Translations under genes and position numbers: made by a program | Origin: Hymenobacter guriensis | GTDB taxonomy: Bacteria > Bacteroidota > Bacteroidia > Cytophagales > Hymenobacteraceae | DNA length: 64,000 nt | NCBI RefSeq assembly: GCF_015773195.1 | Contig: NZ_JADWYK010000016.1 | Coordinates: forward strand, 62,001 to 126,000 | Direction of reading: 5' to 3' | Part shown: piece by piece, positions 19,694 to 28,826 of the stretch | Layout: the number at the start of each line of letters is the position of its first letter | Numbering within the stretch: position 1 is the first letter of the stretch | The notes under the pieces: generated by a model | Database searches by the model: none | Told to the model about the DNA's origin: nothing | What the model saw: the letters and a program-made list of their open reading frames with translations, nothing else

Positions 19694-20002
19694 ATGGAAC
19701 CTTCCGATACGCTTTCCACCGCCATGCAGCAGTTGCGCGGCCGTGGCTACACTGAGGACTTTAACCTGCGGCCCGACTGCCTGTACTGCGCGGCCCGCGA
19801 CCTGCGGCTGGCGCCCGAACAGTTTAAGGTGGACGCCGTTTTTCGGTTCGAGGGGCCCTCCGACCCGGCCGACCAGTCCATCCTGTACGCCATCAGCGCC
19901 CCCGGCCTCGACCTGCGGGGCGTGCTCGTCAATGCCTACGGCGTATACGCTGACCCCCTGACCGCCGCCATGGAGGCCCAGCTGCGCCTGCCGCCCCGCT
20001 AA
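19694..20002 (+). CDS. Small conserved Bacteroidota protein often annotated as phosphoribosylpyrophosphate synthetase
   Basis: The 102-residue product starts at MEPSDTLSTAMQQL and contains RGRGYTEDFNLRPDCLYC, a central VDAVFRFEGPSDPADQSILYAI and the end VLVNAYGVYADPL. This is a well-conserved short Bacteroidota family. The usual database name refers to PRPP synthetase, but the protein has none of that enzyme's motifs and is a third of its length, so the name should not be taken literally. Function unknown. It lies between two membrane protein genes on the same strand. Confidence 0.7.
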   Translation: MEPSDTLSTAMQQLRGRGYTEDFNLRPDCLYCAARDLRLAPEQFKVDAVFRFEGPSDPADQSILYAISAPGLDLRGVLVNAYGVYADPLTAAMEAQLRLPPR

Positions 20003-20063
20003 GGCTCCGGCCTTTTAGGTATGTTCTTTTGCCATCTCTCTGTTTCACTTACTTCCCTGCCCC

Positions 20064-21062
20064 ATGCAGCACCAGATGCCTGAACCCCTGTTTCCCGAGT
20101 ATTTGTTGTGGATTTGGTTTGCCTTGACGGCCCTGTCCGTGGCCTACGTGGCCTGGGACCTGTTTACCAGCACCCCGGAAATGAAGGTGATGAAGTGGGG
20201 CTGGGTGCTGGTGACGCTCTACACCGGGCCGGTGGGCCTGCTGGTGTACTGGTTTTCCTGCCGGGAGCCATCGCCCGGCACCCACGAACAGTTCATTGCC
20301 CCGCTTTGGAAGCAGGCGGTGGGCTCCACCATTCACTGCGCCGCCGGCGACGCCACGGGCATCATTGTAGCCGCCGCCATTACGGGCTACTTTGGTTTGA
20401 GCATGGGCGTGGACATCTGGCTGGAGTACGCCGCCGGCTTTGCCTTTGGGCTGTTCATTTTCCAGGCCCTGTTTATGAAGGACATGATGGGCCTGAGCTA
20501 TGGGGAAGCAGTGCGCGAGTCGTTTCTGCCGGAGTGGATGTCGATGAACGCCATGATGGCCGGCATGCTGCCGACTATGGTCATCCTGATGACCCGGGAC
20601 ATGCGGGCCATGGAAGCCAATTCCCCCTGGTTTTGGGCCTCGATGTCGGCGGCTACCTTGGTGGGCGTGGTGGTTTCTTACCCAGTGAACTACTGGCTGG
20701 TAAAGAACAAGCTCAAGCACGGGATGGGGACCGAGCGAGCCCTGGGCCACGGCGGCTCGCCCTTGCCGGAAGCGGCGGCTTCCGCCCACGCGGGTCATAC
20801 GATGGCTGGCATGGCCGGCATGAGCCACGGCCAGTCCGCGTCTCCTTCAGCTACCGGGCACAACATGGCCGCGATGCCGGGCATGGACATGAGCGGGGGG
20901 GCTCAGGTGTCGGGGCTGCGCAAAGCCGTGGTTACCCTGCTCACTCTGCTGATGTTGGCGGCGGGGTATTGGCTGGCGGCCCGCTACGGCGACTTAACCA
21001 TGCGGCCGGGGGTACCTATGGAGGCCATGCCCGGCATGGACATGCCGGGCCACCGAATGTAA
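20064..21062 (+). CDS. DUF4396 membrane protein with Met/His-rich C-terminal region
   Basis: The 332-residue protein has several membrane helices (YLLWIWFALTALSVAYVAW, VLVTLYTGPVGLLVYWF and others) and the DUF4396 core with AGDATGIIVAAAI and MNAMMAGMLPTM. After about residue 235 comes a soft-metal-rich segment (HAGHTMAGMAGMSHG, MAAMPGMDMSGG), one more helix and a Met-rich tail (AMPGMDMPGHRM). Met/His clusters like these bind Cu(I), so a role in copper transport or sensing is plausible. It is the last gene of the plus-strand copper block. Confidence 0.78.
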   Translation: MQHQMPEPLFPEYLLWIWFALTALSVAYVAWDLFTSTPEMKVMKWGWVLVTLYTGPVGLLVYWFSCREPSPGTHEQFIAPLWKQAVGSTIHCAAGDATGIIVAAAITGYFGLSMGVDIWLEYAAGFAFGLFIFQALFMKDMMGLSYGEAVRESFLPEWMSMNAMMAGMLPTMVILMTRDMRAMEANSPWFWASMSAATLVGVVVSYPVNYWLVKNKLKHGMGTERALGHGGSPLPEAAASAHAGHTMAGMAGMSHGQSASPSATGHNMAAMPGMDMSGGAQVSGLRKAVVTLLTLLMLAAGYWLAARYGDLTMRPGVPMEAMPGMDMPGHRM

Positions 21063-21064
21063 AT

Positions 21065-21107
21065 AGCCAGCGCGGCCCCAAACGAATGATGGGACTGCGC
21101 TGGCTAA
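21065..21107. terminator. Hairpin between convergent genes
   Basis: TAGCCAGCGC and GCGCTGGCTA are perfect 10-base arms around a 23-base loop, just after the stop at 21062 and before the convergent gene end at 21149. There is no strong T-run, so termination efficiency is uncertain. Confidence 0.45.
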
Positions 21108-21148
21108 ACAAATAGGTCGGACGTGTGCCTGCGGCAGCTAAGTAGCCT

Positions 21149-21700
21149 TTAGGCTTTTTTAACGAGGGCCATGCCGCACTTGGGGCAGCTGCCGGGCTTG
21201 TCGCTGGCCGAGCCTTCGCACTTCATGGGGCACTCATAAGCCGTGCCTGCCGCCGGGCTGGCTTTGGCGGCCGCGTCCAGCTTTTCAAACCGGGCGCTGA
21301 GCGAGCTGCCGTTGGCTTTCACACTCACGATGGCCGTGCGCAACATCGAGCCGGCGGGCAGAGCGGCCACCAAATGGTCGCCAGCGGGCGTGAGCTTTAC
21401 CGTGCTGGTTTTGCCCGTTGTGCTGAGCAGCATGACGGAGCCGGTGGTGCGGTCAACGGCCAAGGAGTTTTCCTTGCCGTCGAGCAGGTACACGTGCACC
21501 TCGTTGGCGTGCTGTACCAGCTCGATGTGGTATTTGCCCGCCGTGCGCACCGTGCCTCCGTGGGGGGATTTATGGGAGTGGGTTTCACCCACAGCCTTAT
21601 GGCCATGAGCGGCAGCGCCGGGTTTGTGGCTGTGCTGAGCCGAAAGAGAAAGCGGGGCGGCGAACAACGTAGCGGCCAGCAGGAAGTGCGAAATTTTCAT
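21149..21700 (-). CDS. Secreted protein with C-terminal heavy-metal-binding domain (paralogue of 11534-12091)
   Basis: The 183-residue protein begins with a signal peptide (MKISHFLLAATLFAAPLSLSAQ) and a His-rich stretch (HSHKPGAAAHGHKAVGETHSHK). It ends with YECPMKCEG ... CPKCGMALVKK. The middle is clearly related to the protein at 11534-12091 but diverged, while the last 29 residues are identical between the two. It is transcribed against the copA block. It probably binds copper in the periplasm. The start at 21700 is chosen for its signal peptide. Confidence 0.75.
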   Translation of the reverse strand: MKISHFLLAATLFAAPLSLSAQHSHKPGAAAHGHKAVGETHSHKSPHGGTVRTAGKYHIELVQHANEVHVYLLDGKENSLAVDRTTGSVMLLSTTGKTSTVKLTPAGDHLVAALPAGSMLRTAIVSVKANGSSLSARFEKLDAAAKASPAAGTAYECPMKCEGSASDKPGSCPKCGMALVKKA

Positions 21701-21975
21701 GGGGGAAGTTGGAGGTAGGTTGTGTCCTAAAAGCCAGTAGCATGAACAGTAGTTCAACAGAAAAGAAGTGCCGGCTTAGTTGCTGGGCTGTAAACATCAT
21801 TTGTGCCAAATCCGTCAAAAAAGTGGCGGCGGGACTAAATAGCTTCCCTTCAGGTATTCCCTGCGGAGCCTGTAAGTGCCCTACGGCCAAGTCTTAAATA
21901 ACGCGCTTGATTGAAGCGGAACGCTATTGCGCGCTTCTGTGCATCTTAGCCGCTTTATTGGCCTTACGCTCCTTT

Positions 21976-23223
<1,248 letters not shown>

Positions 23224-23730
23224 GAACCTACACTAGCTTCTCCGCTACCCAGTCCGCATACCTAGAATAGCTCCGCGCTAATCAACTTCACTAAAAACGT
23301 GCAGTTTCAAGCCCTTCCGGAAGCTACCGGAAGCTTCCGGAAGGGCTTGATATAGTTAGTAAAGGCCTCAATTGGCCGTGGTTCAGAAACCAAGCTAAAG
23401 GGTTGATAATTGGCTCATGATTGGCTCATTACGAGACAATGCAAGTTCAGTAGGAGTTATTATAGTATTAATGAACAGGCAGTTATAAGAAGGGGAATGG
23501 TCATTTGAATGGGCTCATAAAGGGCCCCGGGCTGGCCGTTGCCCATACCCGGTGAGGTGATTATTCTGACTTTACCAGTGGCCTTTCCATAGTTAAGTTC
23601 CTTAAGTAAGTCGTCATGGCATATGGCCCCAGTCAGGTAATTGATAAGTTATGCGGGGTTCAGAGTAGTGGCTTCCAAAGTTATACGACTGCTTTCTGCA
23701 TAATCTACACCCAGAAAGGTGTCATTTGAT
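23224..23730. other. Gene-free interval with a hairpin and short repeats
   Basis: About 500 bases carry no convincing frame on either strand. Visible structure is the long hairpin at 23308-23349, a tandem direct repeat of ATTGGCTCAT at 23409 and 23420, and lower GC than the neighbouring genes. The segment 23440-23730 holds nothing that I recognise. Confidence 0.5.
23308..23349. repeat. Perfect 18-bp inverted repeat (hairpin)
   Basis: The arms 23308-23325 (CAAGCCCTTCCGGAAGCT) and 23332-23349 are exact complements around the 6-base loop ACCGGA. Inside the arms, CCGGAAGC units repeat. No T-run follows on the plus strand. It lies 85 bases after the nuclease-like gene and could be a terminator, a REP-like element or a protein-binding site. 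Confidence 0.6.
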
Positions 23731-23787
23731 GTTGTACAAACGCAACAAATAGGTTACATTTGGCCATATTTGTTGCGTTTGTACAAC
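23731..23787 (+). promoter_or_regulatory. hipB promoter overlapped by a perfect 21-bp inverted-repeat operator
   Basis: The arms 23731-23751 (GTTGTACAAACGCAACAAATA) and 23767-23787 are exact complements separated by 15 bases. A TTG at 23732-23734 and a TACATTTG -7 element at 23755-23762, 20 bases apart, form a textbook Bacteroidota promoter inside the repeat. The right arm ends exactly at the hipB ATG. Autorepression by HipB is inferred. Confidence 0.75.
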
Positions 23788-24126
23788 ATGAATTGGTACG
23801 CCCTCTCTGATTTAGCCATCCTGCGCGAGCTGGGCAGCAGTCTGCGCCAGGTGCGCCTGAACCGCAACCAGTCCCAGCAGGCGGTGGCCGACGCGGCGGG
23901 CATCGACCGGGCCACGCTGAGCCAGATTGAGCACGGCCGACCCACCTCCCTGCTCACCTTCGTGCAATTGCTGCGCACGCTCGAGCAACTGGAGTTGCTG
24001 GACGCCTTGATGACGAGAGCTGAAATCAGCCCGTTGGTTATGGCCCGCATGGCTAAAAAGCAGCGCCGCAACGCCTACCCACCTACTTCCAATACCCCAC
24101 CTCCGCCGCCGCCCGCTGAATGGTAG
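23788..24126 (+). CDS. hipB: HipB-like XRE antitoxin/repressor
   Basis: The 112-residue protein has an XRE helix-turn-helix (LGSSLRQVRLNRNQSQQAVADAAGIDRATLSQIEHGR) at about residues 15-50 and an Ala/Pro-rich tail. The start at 23788 (MNWYALSDL) is chosen because the operator and promoter lie directly upstream; a longer frame from 23719 would run through the promoter. Its end overlaps the hipA start by 7 bases, which indicates coupled translation. In known HipBA pairs, HipB neutralises HipA and represses the operon. Confidence 0.85.
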   Translation: MNWYALSDLAILRELGSSLRQVRLNRNQSQQAVADAAGIDRATLSQIEHGRPTSLLTFVQLLRTLEQLELLDALMTRAEISPLVMARMAKKQRRNAYPPTSNTPPPPPPAEW

Positions 24127-25412
24127 ACCTCGCTTTGGTTCGCTTGTGGGGGCAGCTAGTCGGCGCCGTGCGCTGGGACGCGGCCCGGTCCCTGGCAACG
24201 TTCGCCTACGACCCCGCCTTTGTACGGACCGGCCTGAACGTGGCGCCGCTGATGATGCCCCTGCCCACCCGCGCCGACCAGGTGTACGCGTTTCCACAGC
24301 TCAACCGGGAAACCTACCACGGGCTGCCCGGCCTGCTGGCCGATGCGCTGCCCGACCGGTTCGGCAACCAGCTCATCAACGCCTGGCTGGCTACCCAGGG
24401 CCGCGACCCGGCCGACTTCTCGCCCGTGGAGCGCCTGTGCTACATCGCCAAACGCGGCATGGGAGCCCTGGAGTTTGAGCCGCAAGTAGGCAGCAGCGCG
24501 GCCGGAGCACAATCCCTGGAAATCGAAGCCTTGGTGCACCTGGCCCAGGATGTGCTCAACCAGCGCGAAGGGTTTCAAGCCAGCCTGCGCGACGAGGCCG
24601 CGGACGGCTTGGCGGCCCTGCTGGCGGTGGGCACCTCGGCCGGCGGGGCGCGGCCTAAGGCCATCATTGCCTTCAATGAAGACACCCAGGAGGTGCGCTC
24701 GGGCCAGGTGACAGCACCCGAAGGCTTCGGCTACTGGCTGCTCAAGCTCGACGGAGTGCGCGACCAAGCTTTGGCCGACCCCCAGGATTTCGGCCGGCTG
24801 GAATACGCCTACTACCTCATGGCCAGGGCCAGCGGGTTGGAAATGAGCGAGTGTCGACTGTACGAGGAAGGCCCCCGCGCCCACTTCATGACCCGACGCT
24901 TTGACCGCACGGCGGAAGGCGAAAAGGTGCACGCCCAGACGCTGTGCGCGCTGGCGCACTACGACTACAACCAGCCGGCCGCCTATTCCTACGAGCAGGC
25001 CTTCCAAGTGATGCGCACGCTGCGCCTGCCCTATACCGCGGCCGAGCAGTTCTTTCGGCGGATGGTGTTCAACGTGGTGGCCCGCAACCAAGACGACCAC
25101 ACCAAAAATATCTCCTTTCTCATGGACCTGGCCGGGCAGTGGCGGCTGGCCCCGGCCTATGACGTGGCTTATGCCTACCAGCCGGGCAACCGCTGGACGA
25201 GCCAGCACCAGATGTCACTGAACGGCAAGCGCGAAGGCTTTAACCGGGCCGACCTTAAGGCCGTGGCCCGGGAAATGAACATCCGCGGGGCCGACGACCT
25301 CGTGGCCGACGTGCTCACGCAGGTGGCGCGCTGGCCGGAATTTGCCGACGCGGCGGGAATGACGCCGGAACGGACTGCCGCAATCGGCAGAGCGCACCGG
25401 CAATTACAGTAA
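24120..25412 (+). CDS. hipA: HipA-like serine/threonine kinase toxin
   Basis: At 430 residues this is full length for HipA. It has the N-terminal couple domain (about 1-105, with YHGLPGLLADALPDRFGN), a glycine-rich GTSAGGARPKAI loop near 170, HFMTRRFDR near 260 and the catalytic NQDDHTKN near 320. YDVAYAY, the usual DFG-equivalent region, follows. HipA kinases phosphorylate aminoacyl-tRNA synthetases or related targets and slow growth. All key motifs are intact. The partner HipB overlaps at the 5' end. Confidence 0.9.
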   Translation: MVDLALVRLWGQLVGAVRWDAARSLATFAYDPAFVRTGLNVAPLMMPLPTRADQVYAFPQLNRETYHGLPGLLADALPDRFGNQLINAWLATQGRDPADFSPVERLCYIAKRGMGALEFEPQVGSSAAGAQSLEIEALVHLAQDVLNQREGFQASLRDEAADGLAALLAVGTSAGGARPKAIIAFNEDTQEVRSGQVTAPEGFGYWLLKLDGVRDQALADPQDFGRLEYAYYLMARASGLEMSECRLYEEGPRAHFMTRRFDRTAEGEKVHAQTLCALAHYDYNQPAAYSYEQAFQVMRTLRLPYTAAEQFFRRMVFNVVARNQDDHTKNISFLMDLAGQWRLAPAYDVAYAYQPGNRWTSQHQMSLNGKREGFNRADLKAVAREMNIRGADDLVADVLTQVARWPEFADAAGMTPERTAAIGRAHRQLQ

Positions 25413-25469
25413 AAGGACAAAGGCCTCGCTCTTTAAGGCAAGGACCCGGTGTCGATACTACCGGTGGTA

Positions 25470-25504
25470 AAAGCAAAGTGCCCAACCAGAATGTGGTTGA
25501 GCAC
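25470..25504 (-). terminator. Terminator at the end of the tra operon
   Basis: On the minus strand, GTGCTCAACCA and TGGTTGGGCAC pair around a 5-base loop (one mismatch) and are followed by TTTGCTTTT. It lies 30 bases after the stop of the lipoprotein gene at 25535. Confidence 0.65.
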
Positions 25505-25534
25505 CTTGCGATTGGGGACGAGTGGTGAAATGAA

Positions 25535-25921
25535 TTATTGTTCGATAACGTAAACCGGAACGGCCTGAGCATCGACGCCACGGCCCGTTTCTTTCTTCAC
25601 CTCTTTGCCATCCAGCAGAATGGCGCAGGTGATTTCCGAGGCTGCCGTGCCCCCGTCGATGCTGGCCAGGATGGTCAGGTTGTCGCCCCGTTTCATGGTG
25701 CGCTTAAATCGGTAGCTGGCCGGAAGGGGCGTATTGTTAAGCGTCGTGTTGCCGCCGCTTTCGTTGGTGTAGCTCAGGTAATCTGATGCCGGGGCGTTTG
25801 AGATAACCTTGTATTCTACCTGGTATTCTTTCGGACCGGTGGGAGTGGCGTCATCTTTTGAGCAGCCAGCGGCCGCGGTCAGGGCTGCGTAGCTCAGCAG
25901 CAGATAGGCAAGTCGTTTCAT
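25535..25921 (-). CDS. Small lipoprotein with MmpS-like beta-sandwich pattern
   Basis: The 128-residue product has a lipobox (LTAAAGCSKD). Its beta-rich domain has VEYKVISNAPASDYLSYTNESG and ends with SEITCAILLDGKEVKKETG. That order of YTN(E)SGG, a hydrophobic strand and CxIxxDGKxV resembles MmpS-type transport accessory proteins. It lies 17 bases after the TraO-like gene on the same strand, so it may be the last gene of the tra operon, perhaps an entry-exclusion or envelope cargo protein. That role is speculation. Confidence 0.6.
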   Translation of the reverse strand: MKRLAYLLLSYAALTAAAGCSKDDATPTGPKEYQVEYKVISNAPASDYLSYTNESGGNTTLNNTPLPASYRFKRTMKRGDNLTILASIDGGTAASEITCAILLDGKEVKKETGRGVDAQAVPVYVIEQ

Positions 25922-25938
25922 AGTTCAGAAAGGAAGGT

Positions 25939-26478
25939 TTAGCGGAAGTGATAGCGCAGGCCGACGCTGGCCATACCCGGCCAGCGGTCAATGAGCGGGT
26001 TATTGAAGAGGTAGCCTTTGGTGCCGGTGGCGACCAGGGAGAGGCGGTTGCCCAGGAAGACATCGGCTTCGAGGCCGGCTTGCGGGCCATAGGTGTAGCG
26101 CTGGGGCTCAGCCGACCCGGCAGCCAGCTCCCCACTGCCGTTTTGGTTGGTCCACTCGTAGCCGGCGCCCGCGCCCAGCAGCAGGTGGAAGTAAACCACC
26201 TCCCCGAGGCGGAACAGTTGGGGGGAGAGCAGCACGCGGCCCTGGAAACCCGAATATTCTCCGCGTGCCGGCAGCGTACCGTGTTCGTAGCCGCCGCTCA
26301 GGCGCAGGGCCAGGCGGTTGGTGAGCATGGGCGTGTAGCTCAGCTCGTAGTAGTCGCCCTTTGCAGAGCGGCCGACGTGGGCGCCCCAGGAGGCGAGGTG
26401 TTTAACGTGGCGCTGCGCGGAGGCCGGCAAGATGCCAGCCCCTGCGGTCAACAGCACCAGCAAAAGAAGCTTTTTCAT
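25939..26478 (-). CDS. traO: TraO-like outer-membrane conjugation protein
   Basis: The 179-residue protein has a signal peptide (MKKLLLLVLLTAGAGILPASA). Beta-strand-rich segments with alternating aromatic residues follow (YYELSYTPMLTNRLALRLSGGYEHG, YFHLLLGAGAGYEW, YTYGPQAGLEADVFLGNRLSLVATG), ending in SVGLRYHFR. This matches the Bacteroides conjugative-transposon TraO family, thought to be a small beta-barrel of the transfer apparatus. The terminal aromatic residue pattern fits an outer-membrane protein. It is transcribed last but one in the tra operon. Confidence 0.7.
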   Translation of the reverse strand: MKKLLLLVLLTAGAGILPASAQRHVKHLASWGAHVGRSAKGDYYELSYTPMLTNRLALRLSGGYEHGTLPARGEYSGFQGRVLLSPQLFRLGEVVYFHLLLGAGAGYEWTNQNGSGELAAGSAEPQRYTYGPQAGLEADVFLGNRLSLVATGTKGYLFNNPLIDRWPGMASVGLRYHFR

Positions 26479-26482
26479 AGGG

Positions 26483-27370
26483 CTAGCGCGGCCGGTTACG
26501 GTCCATTTTAATGAGCGCGTTCCGGCTCAGGGTCGAGGCGTACACGGCTTCGGCGGCCTGATGGGCCGGCCCCGCCTGCGAGGCTTCCATGAAAAGGCGG
26601 TCGCCCTGCTCGCGCAGCTGCATGGCCTTAATCATGTTGTCGTTGGAGGAATTGAGGGCGGCCATCCGCTCCCCCTCCGTCATGGCGTAGCGGCCGGGGT
26701 TTTTCAGGGTGGCCTGCATCTCCACGCTTTGCGCGGTCATCTCGTCGGCAATCTTGTAGTAGTTAACAGCCATGGCCAGCTTGCGCTTGGCCATCATCTC
26801 TTCGGCCGCGAACAGGGAAACCGTCGACTCCTCCCGCTTGGCCTGGTACTGGTCGCTGGTCAGGTTGCCATTGGGGTCGGTGGAGCTGCTGCCGAAGCGC
26901 GAGAACACATCGTACATGGTGTTCACGTCCTGCGCGGGGTTAGTCAGTTGCAGGGCCTGCCGCAGGCGCTGGGCCTTGGCATAGACTGGCATCATCTGAT
27001 TCGTTTGGCTCCGGCCCGACATGGCCAGGGCCCGCGCAAACAGCTCCTGCGGGTTGGAGAGCCGCAAATCCTGGATGCTTTGCACCTTGCGCAGGTCCGC
27101 CTGCACCTGCTTCTGCAAGTCCAGGGCTTCCTGCGTCAGGCTGCGGACTTCGCTGGTGATGTCCTTGGTTACGCCGGCAATCTGGCGGGCATCCTTCACG
27201 ACCTGGTAGTTTTTGACCGTTTCGGTCCACTGCGCGAGACGCTTGGCGAAGTCGCCGATGTGCACGCCCATGTGCACCGGGTCGTTAACGACCATCTGCG
27301 CCCGGGCCTGACCGGCCGGGACAAGTATCAACGCGACAGCCACCAGGGCCGGAAAAAGAGTCTTTTTCAT
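26483..27370 (-). CDS. TraI/DUF4141-like (VirB5/TrbJ-like) conjugation protein
   Basis: The 295-residue product has a signal peptide (MKKTLFPALVAVALILVPAGQARAQ) directly followed by MVVNDPVHMGVHIGDFAKRLAQWTETVKNYQ. The remainder is almost entirely helical and coiled-coil. The VVxDP opening and helical body match DUF4141/TraI of Bacteroides conjugative transposons, which resembles TrbJ/VirB5 pilus-tip proteins. In CTnDOT this gene precedes traJ, but here it sits between traM and traO, so the gene order is rearranged. The family call rests on pattern memory. Confidence 0.65.
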   Translation of the reverse strand: MKKTLFPALVAVALILVPAGQARAQMVVNDPVHMGVHIGDFAKRLAQWTETVKNYQVVKDARQIAGVTKDITSEVRSLTQEALDLQKQVQADLRKVQSIQDLRLSNPQELFARALAMSGRSQTNQMMPVYAKAQRLRQALQLTNPAQDVNTMYDVFSRFGSSSTDPNGNLTSDQYQAKREESTVSLFAAEEMMAKRKLAMAVNYYKIADEMTAQSVEMQATLKNPGRYAMTEGERMAALNSSNDNMIKAMQLREQGDRLFMEASQAGPAHQAAEAVYASTLSRNALIKMDRNRPR

Positions 27371-27397
27371 GGTTGTAGAATTGGTGAATGGAAAGGG

Positions 27398-28813
27398 TTA
27401 GCGTCCCGACGCCGTGGCCGGTCCCAGCTGGCCGGCGGCGGCCGTGGTAATCAGGATGGGGTAGCCATCGGGCAGCAGCACCTCCCGCAGCTTGGTGCGG
27501 GTCTTCGGGCGGCTGAGCACGTTCATGGCCACGCGCCCGCCCACGCCCACCACCGAGTTGGCAGCCGAGGCCGAGCGGTCGATGGCGGTGCTCACTTCCT
27601 GCATGGATTGCTGCTGCAGGTCCTGGCCCGCGAGGCTGGCATCCTTCGCGACCCGCTTCACCGGGTCAATCATGATGCCCGGCAGGTAGTTGTAGTCGTA
27701 GATGCTGGCCGCGACCCGAGTGGGCCCGAGGCGGTTGACTTCCAGCATCACGTTGTTGGTGCCCACGGAGGCAATGCCAGCGAAGACGGAATTCTTGGGG
27801 AAAGTCACGCCCGACACCACGGCGTCTTCCTGCAGCCGCAGCAAAACCACCGAGCCGGTGCGCACCTTCTGCTCGCCGTTGATGACGCACTTGAAGAACA
27901 CATCCGGTGTGAGCTCGGCCTGGCTGCCCTGGGCCATCATCCGGGCGGAGTTTCCCACCTTGACGGTGTTGAAGCCATCCCTGCCGGAAGCGTTGGTACG
28001 ATTGGCCAGGGTTTGCGCAGCCGCTTTGGGGTCACGGAAGCGCTTGCCGGTCATGCGCTCGTAGGCAGCGCGGGTTTCGGGCGGCGAGGAGCCCAGCATG
28101 GCCAGCACGTCCGGGTCCGTTTCAAAGGGCGTGCCGTCGGTATCGGTCGCGGGCAGCAGCCCGGTCCGCAAGCCCCGGCCAGCCCGGTAGCTAACCCGAC
28201 GGGCCGTCGAGCCTATTACCTGGCCAGGTCGACGCCGGGGCACCACCAGCGTTTGCGCGTGGTAAGAACCCGTGGTAGGGTCTTGTAGAGTCGTTTCAAT
28301 TGTGTCCACGTCGGCCGCGGCCAAGCGGGCTTCCTCCTGCCGGCGACGGGCAGCCAGGGTAGCCGCCGCGGCCCGCCTCTTCCGGCGCAGGGCCTGGCCC
28401 AGGGTATCGGCCACAAAGGCTTCTACTACTTCGTCGGTGTTGGGGCGAACCGGCGTGCTCTGAGCTTCCTGCTCCAGCCGCCGCTGCTGCTCGATTTGCG
28501 CCGAGGGCGAAACGGGGGCGGTTGGCTCCGTGGGAGCAGCCTTAATCTCCGGCTCGATGTTTTCCGAAGCCGCCGCCACGACTTCCTTCTGCTGCTGGGC
28601 GGCCTGCGTGGCCGAGCGCAGCCAGAGGAACAGGCCCCCGGCGACCAGCAGGACTAGCAGGCCAGTCAGGGGTATCCAGTTGTTGCGCAGCACCTCCAGC
28701 GGAGTTGCTTTTGCCTTGTCAGCAGTGGGCCGGTCCGCTCCCAGGCGTTCGTGGTCGTTGTGCTCGGCCGAGCCCGTGGAATGAGATTGAGTATGGGGGT
28801 TTGCAGGTTCCAT
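27398..28813 (-). CDS. traM: TraM, VirB10-like conjugation protein
   Basis: The 471-residue protein has a hydrophilic cytoplasmic N-terminus and one membrane helix (about 47-65, PLTGLLVLLVAGGLFLWL). A long Glu/Arg/Ala-rich periplasmic linker (about 100-190) leads to a C-terminal domain with FFKCVINGEQKVRTGSVVLLRL and FPKNSVFAGIASVGTNNVML. That layout and the C-terminal segment are typical of Bacteroidota TraM (DUF3714), the VirB10 counterpart that spans the envelope. It lies between traN and the DUF4141-like gene in one operon. Confidence 0.82.
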   Translation of the reverse strand: MEPANPHTQSHSTGSAEHNDHERLGADRPTADKAKATPLEVLRNNWIPLTGLLVLLVAGGLFLWLRSATQAAQQQKEVVAAASENIEPEIKAAPTEPTAPVSPSAQIEQQRRLEQEAQSTPVRPNTDEVVEAFVADTLGQALRRKRRAAAATLAARRRQEEARLAAADVDTIETTLQDPTTGSYHAQTLVVPRRRPGQVIGSTARRVSYRAGRGLRTGLLPATDTDGTPFETDPDVLAMLGSSPPETRAAYERMTGKRFRDPKAAAQTLANRTNASGRDGFNTVKVGNSARMMAQGSQAELTPDVFFKCVINGEQKVRTGSVVLLRLQEDAVVSGVTFPKNSVFAGIASVGTNNVMLEVNRLGPTRVAASIYDYNYLPGIMIDPVKRVAKDASLAGQDLQQQSMQEVSTAIDRSASAANSVVGVGGRVAMNVLSRPKTRTKLREVLLPDGYPILITTAAAGQLGPATASGR

Positions 28814-28826
28814 AAAGAAGGCAGGA

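Noticed and set aside
20108..21115. Second plus-strand frame of 335 codons overlapping the DUF4396 gene
   Set aside because: Shifted frame with Gly/Arg-rich product; the DUF4396 frame has proper membrane helices and Met/His clusters.
21867..21890. TGTAAGTG followed by GGCCAA, resembling the copper operator
   Set aside because: The spacing is three bases too long, the following gene is the nuclease-like protein, and the second half of the motif is missing.
26432..28288. Plus-strand frame of 618 codons within the tra operon
   Set aside because: It is antisense to the DUF4141-like and traM genes, has a Gly/His/Arg-rich product, and shows no domain.
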